In this document: positions 1 through 5,737 of the stretch, piece by piece | How positions within the stretch are numbered: the first letter of the stretch is position 1 | Layout of the letters: the number at the start of each line of letters is the position of its first letter | Origin: Verrucomicrobiales bacterium | Lineage (GTDB): Bacteria > Verrucomicrobiota > Verrucomicrobiia > Verrucomicrobiales > DEV007 | Direction of reading: 5' to 3' | Assembly (NCBI GenBank): GCA_002708885.1 | Contig: PAPL01000007.1 | Coordinates: 29,568-37,021, forward strand | DNA length: 7,454 nucleotides | The notes under the pieces: generated by a model | The model's input: only the letters and a program-made list of their open reading frames with translations | What the model was told of the DNA's origin: nothing | Database searches by the model: none | Made by a program: the position numbers and the translations under genes

Positions 1-318
1 GAGGCAGCTCGGCTAGATCATTGCGAGATCCCCCAAAAAAAAACTCGCTCAGATTTCTCTATCCGAACTGCCTCGATTCGTCTCAGTTCGCCCGCCATTG
101 CGGACAATCTAGAAATATCATTTCGGCAAATTTAGTACAAGAGCTTTTTTAACCGAAAGGTCAGAGGGTAAAATGTGTGAATCGTTCATAATAAACGCTA
201 AACGACGACAAAATAATCAGCATTTCTAACACATAGGCATCGTACACGTGGGCCCCAATGATGAGAATAATGAGAGAAAACGAAGAATTTAATAGTGACC
301 CACCATTCCACATGGAAT
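1..318. other. Left-edge region with no assignable gene
   Basis: I see no supported gene here. Two plus-strand frames are open from the left edge (stops at 133-135 and 150-152), so the tail of a plus-strand gene is possible, but neither translation is recognisable. On the minus strand an ATG at 96-98 opens a 26-codon frame that ends at 18-20. Visible structure includes a C5A9 homopolymer (30-43), a 7-bp inverted repeat (64-90) and a short hairpin (305-318, arms ATTCCA/TGGAAT) directly behind the tRNA 3' end. That hairpin is not followed by a U-run on the tRNA strand, so it is not a classical terminator; it could be a processing signal or chance. Confidence 0.4.
64..90. repeat. Inverted repeat CGAACTG…CAGTTCG
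   Basis: Two perfect 7-base arms (64-70 and 84-90) enclose a 13-base spacer. On the minus strand, T9 follows about 20 bases after the second arm, which is too far for a normal intrinsic terminator. It could be an operator or an RNA hairpin in a leader of a minus-strand gene to the left. A chance occurrence is also possible. Confidence 0.3.
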
Positions 319-395
319 TGGTGCCGACGGCGGGACTCGAACCCGCACTTGAACGATTTTAAGTCGTTTGCCTCTACCAATTGGGCTACGTCGGC
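319..395 (-). tRNA. tRNA with UAA (Leu) anticodon, short variable loop, encoded CCA
   Basis: Read on the minus strand, the 77 bases fold as a tRNA. The 7-bp acceptor stem is GCCGACG/CGTCGGC, followed by discriminator A and an encoded CCA. The D arm begins GCCC, has an AATTGGTAG loop and closes with GGC. The anticodon stem AACGA/TCGTT holds loop CTTAAAA, and the T arm is GCGGG-TTCGAGT-CCCGC. With U33 fixed, the anticodon is UAA, reading the Leu codon UUA. The D loop and A73 resemble tRNA-Leu. The variable region, however, is only five bases (CAAGT), whereas canonical bacterial tRNA-Leu is class II with a long variable arm. Charging identity is therefore inferred from the anticodon alone. The gene lies 41 bases downstream of the molybdenum-subunit-like gene on the same strand; a weak −10-like TATGAA just upstream is the only promoter hint. 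Confidence 0.88.
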
Positions 396-407
396 TTTGA
401 TTCATAC

Positions 408-434
408 AAAAGCTGAATAATTGTTTTATTCAAC
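408..434 (-). terminator. Probable intrinsic terminator after the XDH-like operon
   Basis: On the minus strand, a 9-bp stem GTTGAATAA/TTATTCAGC (one G·U pair) encloses a 5-base loop and is followed by TTTTGT. It begins two bases after the stop codon at 437-439 and ends only 12 bases before the tRNA. The stem is AT-rich, so termination may be partial and the tRNA could be reached by read-through. A role as an RNA-processing site between mRNA and tRNA is an alternative. Confidence 0.55.
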
Positions 435-436
435 GA

Positions 437-2152
437 TTAAGAATCTTTCTCATGGATAGCATTATAAATGCTCTCAGTGTCTAATATTAATGGCAAATCA
501 ACGAATGAAAGTGATTTTCTGTATCCCCTCAGCGCCTCTCTAGTGGCCTGATAAACACTCATCGAAAGGCAATAAGATACTGAGGATGAAAATCTTACTG
601 ATTCTTGACCATGTTCCATTAAATCAAATCTGAGCTGTCCGGGAACTGCCCTCGAACCCAAAAGAAGAGAATCACTGAGTTCCTGAGCCGGTTCGCCTCC
701 ACTAAATGAAAAGTATTTTCTCATACCATCAAGGAACGAGGCGCTCATCTCAGAGACCTGCGTGGCCGGGCCCAGTTCAGGTTCGGATAACTGCAACACA
801 TCAATTCTGAGGGGATAAACTTCTCCAGTGAACCAATCTACCTGCACCTCAGCCACGGCTGCTCCGAATGAAAATTCTCCAGGGCCGTTCACGGGCCCCT
901 CAATGGCCCTGACAGGGACCGCCGCAATGCCTCTCTTATAATGAGTCTCTGATTCATTGAAACGAATAATCTCCTCGGCCCTTTCCCCGTAACTCGAACT
1001 CTCAATGAGTCGGTCCCATGACTCGGCAATGACTTCACGATGGGCCCGTAATGTTGCATCAGTCTGACTCTCATCATCCATGAAATGAATAAAGTTAATC
1101 TTACGCAGGGAATGGACGGGCACACTTAACCGCGAACTGATTTGCGCTATCATTTCCTCGGAAATGAATGCCCCGAGAGCAGTTCCATGCATTTGTCCCA
1201 TGAGGCCCGGGGACCGGTCAGTCCTGCACAAGGAGCACGTGACACTGACCCGAGAAGAGGAATGGACCTCATTAAAGTGATTGATGAATGCGCTCCTGAA
1301 GGATTCGGTCATTCCGGTCGCTGATCCGGAATTGACCTCCGCGCAGCATTCGATGGATTGAATTTTTCCCGACCCATCGTGAGTCAGACGGACACTTGCC
1401 CTTGCCTCTCCAGAACGGGCAATGATCATGTCCTTTGTCACGTTCGAGGTCCCTAACCGGACCGCCTGACCCGTCTTCAAAGAGCACAGAGCCGCTGCTC
1501 CTGCAAAGACAAAGAGCTGCAGGAACCTTCCGTCACTGGCCTCTGTTTCTCGTTCTGCATTGACCCGTACCTGCTCCTCCTCGATCCCGGCCAGAGAAGC
1601 GATCCTCTTCGCGAGGGCCCGAGAATCGCAGGCACCGACAGAAACACTGACCTGGCCCGGGCCCGTTAGAAATGATTCGACCGCACTAAGCTCCTGCAGG
1701 CAAACGTGGTCCGGAAAAACAAAGTCCCTCTCAATTACCTCCAGCTGGTCCGGTAACGGACTAGTCACCTCCTCAGTCAGTGATTCTATGGGCTCTGAGT
1801 GGAAAGAATTCAATTTTACTGCCTCTTCAATCTCGAGGACCGGAGGCTTTGGTTTATAATCGACCTGCACAAGATCGGCCGCGGACCGAGCAATGGATGC
1901 CCTCTCTGCCACGACCACGGCAACTAATTGTCCCACGAATGAGGATTCATCCTCGGCGAAGAGCGGCAAGTCCCCGGTCCCGCAAATTGCATTGTTCTTT
2001 CCGGGCACATCGGCACTAGTTAGGACTGCACGGACCCCATCTGTCCGTGACGCCTGTTCCGAATCTATAGAACAAATGCGGGCAGACTCGAAAGGAGAAA
2101 CCACGAAAGCCATTTCGAGCGGGGACTGTGTTCTTTTCTTTTGCTGCGGCAT
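437..2152 (-). CDS. Degenerate xanthine dehydrogenase molybdenum-subunit-like protein (probable pseudoenzyme)
   Basis: The 571-residue protein follows the XdhB/molybdenum-hydroxylase large subunit. Residues 12-115 match the a/b hammerhead domain (ARICSID, GVRAVLTSADVPG, SFVGQLVAVVVAE, VQVDYKP). Residues 205-415 match the first molybdopterin domain, and 427-545 the end of the second (FSFGAAVAEVQVD, TGEV, SVYQATREAL). Family members are usually about 760-800 residues. Cofactor sites are lost by my hand alignment: GGFGGKETQ reads EASDGRFLQ (204-212), RGFGGPQG reads QMHGTALG (320-327), and KAVGEPP with the catalytic Glu reads RFSSSVS (520-526). Between KRGIAAVPV (406-414) and FSFGAA roughly 150-180 residues are missing, including the usual MGQG loop. 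The N terminus starts about 25 residues late. It should therefore not bind molybdopterin or hydroxylate purines; a structural or regulatory role is inferred. It starts three bases after the small-subunit stop, with GAGG some 14 bases upstream of the ATG. The frame has no interruptions. Confidence 0.85.
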   Translation of the reverse strand: MPQQKKRTQSPLEMAFVVSPFESARICSIDSEQASRTDGVRAVLTSADVPGKNNAICGTGDLPLFAEDESSFVGQLVAVVVAERASIARSAADLVQVDYKPKPPVLEIEEAVKLNSFHSEPIESLTEEVTSPLPDQLEVIERDFVFPDHVCLQELSAVESFLTGPGQVSVSVGACDSRALAKRIASLAGIEEEQVRVNAERETEASDGRFLQLFVFAGAAALCSLKTGQAVRLGTSNVTKDMIIARSGEARASVRLTHDGSGKIQSIECCAEVNSGSATGMTESFRSAFINHFNEVHSSSRVSVTCSLCRTDRSPGLMGQMHGTALGAFISEEMIAQISSRLSVPVHSLRKINFIHFMDDESQTDATLRAHREVIAESWDRLIESSSYGERAEEIIRFNESETHYKRGIAAVPVRAIEGPVNGPGEFSFGAAVAEVQVDWFTGEVYPLRIDVLQLSEPELGPATQVSEMSASFLDGMRKYFSFSGGEPAQELSDSLLLGSRAVPGQLRFDLMEHGQESVRFSSSVSYCLSMSVYQATREALRGYRKSLSFVDLPLILDTESIYNAIHEKDS

Positions 2153-2155
2153 CTT

Positions 2156-3583
2156 CTATTCTTTTCCTCTCACAGTCAGTTCAGATTCCAGATCAATGAA
2201 TTCATGAGCTCCGGGGCCCGGATCCCCGAGCTGCTCATTGATAAACTTCAGGAGAAGGTTCTGTATTAAGACTCTCTGAAAATTACTGCTCAGACCGAGA
2301 TTCCCCGCGATACCGTCTCCCGAACCAATCACGGCACTGATCTGTTGCTGTAATTCTCTTGTCCAGGGCCTTCCGGCGATGAGCTTTTCCGCGCTATCAA
2401 ATCTGATCGGCAGGCCTGATCCCGCATCGAACCACATCCTGGAATCTGAGACCCTGTCCTTTGAATCGAGTTCGACCAGAAATGAAGCCCTTATAATTGG
2501 GACCTTCTCGTAAGGACCCTCCATGACCTGATAATATGAAGTGAGTGTCTTTGAGCCTCCTGATCCTGGAACTGTCACTGCAGTGATGAGCTCCTGTTCG
2601 CCTACCGCTGAGAGGGTCTCTTCATATAACAGTTCCTCCAGACTCATCGTTCTCCTCTCATCGAGCCCATCAATAACGGCACTGGCCCCGAGTGTCAATA
2701 GGACCGTCAGAATGCCCGAGCCTGAACCCGTTGAGTTGAACTCTTCGAGGACCGTGAACCGGTTAACGAAGTGAGTGTCCGTGAACCTTTTACAAAAATC
2801 ATCTATGAGAGGAAACTCATTCCTTAACCTCTCAGCAAATGAACGCAAAGTGATGCCGGTTCCTATTTCCCAGTTCCCATCCTCAAATATTATTTCACGC
2901 AGCTCCTCGACGCTGTCCAGAGAAATAAGAACCGCGTTTCCTGGTCCGGGTGACTGGTCCTCTGCAAACAGTTCACTGCCGATAAAGCATGAGCCCTGAC
3001 GAAGGACACGCAAACGAATGGCTTCGAGGACGGTCCCGGGCCGATAATAAAGTTCACCCTCTGAGCTCCTGTAATTGAGTTTTTTGAGTCTCTGATACGC
3101 GGATGGGACCGTTAGGCGGTGCCTCGTGGAGACTTTGACTCCTGACTCATTCCTCCTCAGAACAGAACACAAATGGTCAGAGAACAGACTATAACCCTGA
3201 CCATCATCGAGACCCTCAAGGCCAGAACTGATTGTTTTGCTCAACGAAACTTTCTCATCCTCTGGACTGTCATTGTGCGCCTTGAGCTTGACCCATAATG
3301 AACTTTCATTGGGATCCTCGACGCGCGGATCGATGGCTACAAGTTCACGTTCGGCCATTGATATGAGGCTCGTCCTCGAGGGCTTGATCAGACGGTGAAC
3401 GGGACCCGCGGAGGCATTAAAATCGATAAGAAAAAACAACAGACCTTCGTGCCCCTCATGGACAAGACCATCACTCAGCTCAATTGACTCACTTTTAAGA
3501 AAATCAGCGAGACTCAGCTTTAATGGAGTCCCCGATACTCTGTAGCTGAGTCCGTTGATGGTTAGTTGAAAATCCTCCTGCAT
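2156..3583 (-). CDS. Degenerate xanthine dehydrogenase FAD/iron-sulfur-subunit-like protein (probable pseudoenzyme)
   Basis: At 475 residues this has the normal length of bacterial XdhA. The order is a ferredoxin-like N terminus (5-88, FQLTING … ADFLK … ERELVAID), a remnant of the helical [2Fe-2S] domain (about 95-145), an FAD-binding-like domain (178-325, YYRPGTVLEAI, WEIGTGITL, LLTLGA) and a CO-dehydrogenase-flavoprotein-like C-terminal domain (about 345-450). Only three cysteines occur in the whole protein (C139, C199, C264), against eight ligands in the family. The GCxEGDCGAC site reads VHEGHEGLL (41-49), the NAC position is Ser, and the CRCTGY region reads DDGQGY (126-131). The FAD loop GTLGGN reads FTVLEE (276-281) and the AGGT loop reads IGSE. 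Electron transfer is therefore unlikely. The ATG is preceded directly by an in-frame TGA, so no longer start exists, and no Shine-Dalgarno precedes it. The partner gene follows after three bases. Confidence 0.85.
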   Translation of the reverse strand: MQEDFQLTINGLSYRVSGTPLKLSLADFLKSESIELSDGLVHEGHEGLLFFLIDFNASAGPVHRLIKPSRTSLISMAERELVAIDPRVEDPNESSLWVKLKAHNDSPEDEKVSLSKTISSGLEGLDDGQGYSLFSDHLCSVLRRNESGVKVSTRHRLTVPSAYQRLKKLNYRSSEGELYYRPGTVLEAIRLRVLRQGSCFIGSELFAEDQSPGPGNAVLISLDSVEELREIIFEDGNWEIGTGITLRSFAERLRNEFPLIDDFCKRFTDTHFVNRFTVLEEFNSTGSGSGILTVLLTLGASAVIDGLDERRTMSLEELLYEETLSAVGEQELITAVTVPGSGGSKTLTSYYQVMEGPYEKVPIIRASFLVELDSKDRVSDSRMWFDAGSGLPIRFDSAEKLIAGRPWTRELQQQISAVIGSGDGIAGNLGLSSNFQRVLIQNLLLKFINEQLGDPGPGAHEFIDLESELTVRGKE

Positions 3584-3646
3584 TCAGATCATCTAAATTC
3601 GCAAGTCTATCCTCTACGTCTCAAGACTCAAGCCCTCTCATTTAAA

Positions 3647-4381
3647 TTAGGAGCTTTCGGGGCCCTTATCATCAAAGAGCCTAAGGAAAATTTCCTCCAG
3701 GGCCGCCGAATTTTCCCCTTCCCGCAATTCGTTGAGGGTCCCAAGGGCCACTAACTTGCCCTCATCAATGATCCCGATCCGGTCCGCAAGCTCTTCTGCC
3801 ACATTGAGGAGGTGCGTGGACATGAGGACCGTGACTCCCTGATCACTGCGTGCCCTCAGCTCCTCCTTCACTGCCCTCGCATGCAGTGGGTCCAGACCGA
3901 CCATCGGCTCATCAATGACAAAGACTTTCGGATCATGGACTAGGGCCGCGGCAATGGCCAGCCTTTGCCTGGTCCCGTGACTCAGCTCCTCAATGGGTGA
4001 ATGTGCAAAAGAATTAAGATCAAATTTTTCAAACAGATGCACTGTATTGTCATTGAGGACGGACCGGTCAATCGCATAAAGATCTCCAATGAATCTCATG
4101 AATTCTATCGATGTCAGCTTGTCATAGAACACGGCAACGTCAGGAACATATCCCATGATGGACTTTGCCTCGAGCGGTTCAGTGCCCATGTCATGACCAC
4201 CAACACTGATCGATCCCTCGTCAGGCCCGAGCAGTCCCGTGAGGGCCTTGATCGTGGTCGTCTTCCCTGCCCCGTTCGGCCCGAGAAAAGCAAAGAGCTC
4301 TCCTTCACTCACGCTGAGATTGAGTCCGTCCACGGCCACGTACTCGCCATAGAGGACCGTCAGATCTTTAATATTTATCAT
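3647..4381 (-). CDS. ABC transporter ATP-binding protein (ABC-2/exporter type)
   Basis: This is a complete 244-residue ABC ATPase. It has Walker A GPNGAGKT (34-41), signature LSHGTRQ (133-139, His in place of the usual second-position Gly), Walker B VFVIDEP (153-159), D-loop GLDP (162-165) and switch His190 in STH. The Q-loop position reads GYVPD (77-81), with Asp where many families have Gln; this is seen in exporter-type ATPases that sit with ABC-2 or Ecs-like permeases. It would hydrolyse ATP at the inner face of the cytoplasmic membrane to drive a permease, but no permease is encoded in this window. The ATG overlaps the stop of the upstream membrane-protein gene as ATGA, so translation is probably coupled. 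The XDH-like pair follows after a 63-base gap on the same strand, compatible with one operon. The substrate cannot be told from sequence. Confidence 0.93.
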   Translation of the reverse strand: MINIKDLTVLYGEYVAVDGLNLSVSEGELFAFLGPNGAGKTTTIKALTGLLGPDEGSISVGGHDMGTEPLEAKSIMGYVPDVAVFYDKLTSIEFMRFIGDLYAIDRSVLNDNTVHLFEKFDLNSFAHSPIEELSHGTRQRLAIAAALVHDPKVFVIDEPMVGLDPLHARAVKEELRARSDQGVTVLMSTHLLNVAEELADRIGIIDEGKLVALGTLNELREGENSAALEEIFLRLFDDKGPESS

Positions 4382-5145
4382 TGGGAAGTTTTCAAATAAT
4401 GTGAATGTGAAAGGGTCTCCGAGAGCATCTGATAGCCTAGTGCCGTTGACATTTCTAGGAATTCTCCGGCCTCACTGAAAGTTAACTTTATTTGCCCTGA
4501 TCTTGGCAGCTCAAATCTGAGGAAATATACTGAGGAACGGCGACCTGCAATGTTTGCCTTGCCCCACCTCGCATCGATAGGCACGGTCGTTGCTTCAGCG
4601 CTCTGAGGAGAACCCCGCAGCACCTCAAAGAGCATCTTCATCTGAGCAAGCTCCTCATTGTCCGGGTCCTTATCAGAGTCAGCGAGGACCTGACCGTCCT
4701 GAATCAGCAAGTAGCGGAATTCAAAGTTCCGCGGATCAATGTCAATGGAGAGCGTCATGTCAGGCTCTTTGAATTTCACGGTCAACCCGATCTTCTCAAT
4801 TGACCTTGAGGGGCCGGAACCAAGGTCCAGTGACCCTTTCCATTTGAGGTCCTGCTTCTGAAAGTTCGGAGAATCGGTCTCACCACTCGCTATGAATCTT
4901 ATCTTGGCCCTCTCATTCGATTCGCCGTACTTGCGCGAAGTCACCATCACATCACCTACCAAAGAGCGGCCACGATAAATGAACGCATGAGTGACCTCCT
5001 CATTTTCCAGAAAGAGGTCCAGTACGTGCGAAGGATCAACTCGCGGGAGCCGTTCATATTCCGGAAAATAGACAGTCCTCACTAGCCAAGTAGTCATGAC
5101 GCCGCAAAAAACAAACAGGGCCACAGTGAATAGTCGGAAAATCAT
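4378..5145 (-). CDS. Single-pass membrane-anchored protein of unknown function
   Basis: I do not recognise a family. The 255-residue protein starts with one hydrophobic segment (about 4-22, RLFTVALFVFCGVMTTWLV), probably an uncleaved anchor since no clear signal-peptidase or lipobox site follows. The remainder (about 30-255) is soluble and would lie outside the cytoplasmic membrane. It alternates hydrophobic and charged residues in a beta-rich manner (AKIRFIASGE, KIGLTVKFKEPDMTLSIDID, SSVYFLRFELPRSGQIKLTF). A short conserved-looking stretch RLPRVDPSHVLDLFLE (32-47) follows the anchor. The start is well supported: AAGGA lies six bases upstream of the ATG, the best ribosome site in the window. 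It overlaps the ABC ATPase by four bases, suggesting a job with that ATPase, for example as an envelope partner or substrate-handling subunit (inference). Confidence 0.82.
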   Translation of the reverse strand: MIFRLFTVALFVFCGVMTTWLVRTVYFPEYERLPRVDPSHVLDLFLENEEVTHAFIYRGRSLVGDVMVTSRKYGESNERAKIRFIASGETDSPNFQKQDLKWKGSLDLGSGPSRSIEKIGLTVKFKEPDMTLSIDIDPRNFEFRYLLIQDGQVLADSDKDPDNEELAQMKMLFEVLRGSPQSAEATTVPIDARWGKANIAGRRSSVYFLRFELPRSGQIKLTFSEAGEFLEMSTALGYQMLSETLSHSHYLKTSQ

Positions 5146-5151
5146 AATCAG

Positions 5152-5156
5152 TCCTT
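5152..5156 (-). promoter_or_regulatory. Shine-Dalgarno of the membrane-protein gene
   Basis: AAGGA on the minus strand, six bases from the ATG at 5143-5145. It is notable because most other starts in the window have no such site. It fixes the start of the first gene of the minus-strand operon. Confidence 0.6.
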
Positions 5157-5164
5157 ATAAATCT

Positions 5165-5193
5165 TTGACATTTTAATATTTAATAACCACAAT
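5165..5193 (+). promoter_or_regulatory. Candidate sigma70-type promoter for nfeD–floA
   Basis: A perfect TTGACA (5165-5170) is followed after exactly 17 bases by CACAAT (5188-5193), four of six matches to TATAAT. Transcription would begin near 5200, about ten bases before the nfeD ATG, giving a very short leader. It lies in the 65-base AT-rich spacer (5146-5210) between two divergent operons, so the promoter for the minus-strand operon must overlap it or lie inside nfeD. I found no convincing −35/−10 pair for that direction. Confidence 0.4.
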
Positions 5194-5210
5194 CCGCTAA
5201 GAAATAATTA

Positions 5211-5711
5211 ATGTCATTTGTTATTATATTGGCACTATCGGGAATCATTTTCATCTCACTCGAGGCAATATTACCGGGAATGGTCATGGGAATCCTGGGT
5301 GTGATATTATGTTTTTCCTCCATCGCGGTAGCATTCATTACTGATGATCTGCCCCCAGCCTTCCTGAGTTTCGGAGGAAGGTTCCTCCTGTCGACCATCA
5401 TTTTACTGGTCACTGTCATATCGATCGGGTTCTGGCTCAAATATTTTGATAAGTTTCCATGGACAAAGGGACTGATCCTGAGATCCTCAAGTGACGGAAA
5501 AATTGAAAGTACTGATGAGAGCTATGAAGAAATGATCGGCATTACCGGACAGGCCTTGTCTGACCTCAAACCTACCGGCAAAGTCAAGATAGAAGGGCTC
5601 CCAGAGACTTCCTACGTGATCGCCGAGGATGGATTCATTGAGGCCGGTTCGGCCATTAAAATAATTCAAGTCGAAGGCAGGACAGTGACTGTTCGGCAAA
5701 TAACAACTTAA
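5211..5711 (+). CDS. NfeD family membrane protein with C-terminal OB-fold
   Basis: The 166-residue protein has three hydrophobic segments (about 2-19, 20-44 and 55-77) and then a soluble domain (about 108-166). The soluble part has the NfeD OB-fold pattern: GITGQALSDLKPTGKVKIEG, then an EDGFIEAGSAIKIIQVEG stretch and a final short strand. It lacks the ClpP-like protease domain of long NfeD proteins and so is the short type commonly found beside floA. In that family NfeD acts in the membrane with flotillin-like proteins; its exact biochemical role is not settled. The floA gene follows after 26 bases on the same strand, so they are very likely cotranscribed. No Shine-Dalgarno is visible; the leader is A/T-rich (TAAGAAATAATTA). 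The start is chosen as the first ATG with the whole first membrane segment. Confidence 0.9.
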   Translation: MSFVIILALSGIIFISLEAILPGMVMGILGVILCFSSIAVAFITDDLPPAFLSFGGRFLLSTIILLVTVISIGFWLKYFDKFPWTKGLILRSSSDGKIESTDESYEEMIGITGQALSDLKPTGKVKIEGLPETSYVIAEDGFIEAGSAIKIIQVEGRTVTVRQITT

Positions 5712-5737
5712 CAATATAAATCCTCTAAAAAGAAAAA

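Noticed and set aside
141..155. T6 run at 145-150 as an intrinsic terminator for a plus-strand gene
   Set aside because: No convincing GC stem precedes it.
198..380. Short minus-strand open frame crossing the tRNA
   Set aside because: Most of its sequence is the tRNA gene and its flank; the reading is incidental.
437..3583. The XDH-like genes as a working xanthine dehydrogenase (xdhA/xdhB)
   Set aside because: Overall similarity would suggest this name, but iron-sulfur, FAD and molybdopterin contact motifs are all replaced and a large block is missing, so a functional enzyme name would mislead.
437..3583. The XDH-like genes as recent pseudogenes
   Set aside because: Both frames are uninterrupted over 1.4 and 1.7 kb, keep operon spacing of three bases, and retain hydrophobic core segments while changing cofactor positions selectively.
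3571..3583. AGGAGG just inside the XdhA-like gene as a ribosome site for a later start
   Set aside because: No ATG, GTG or TTG occurs at suitable distance downstream; it is codons 2-4 of the gene.
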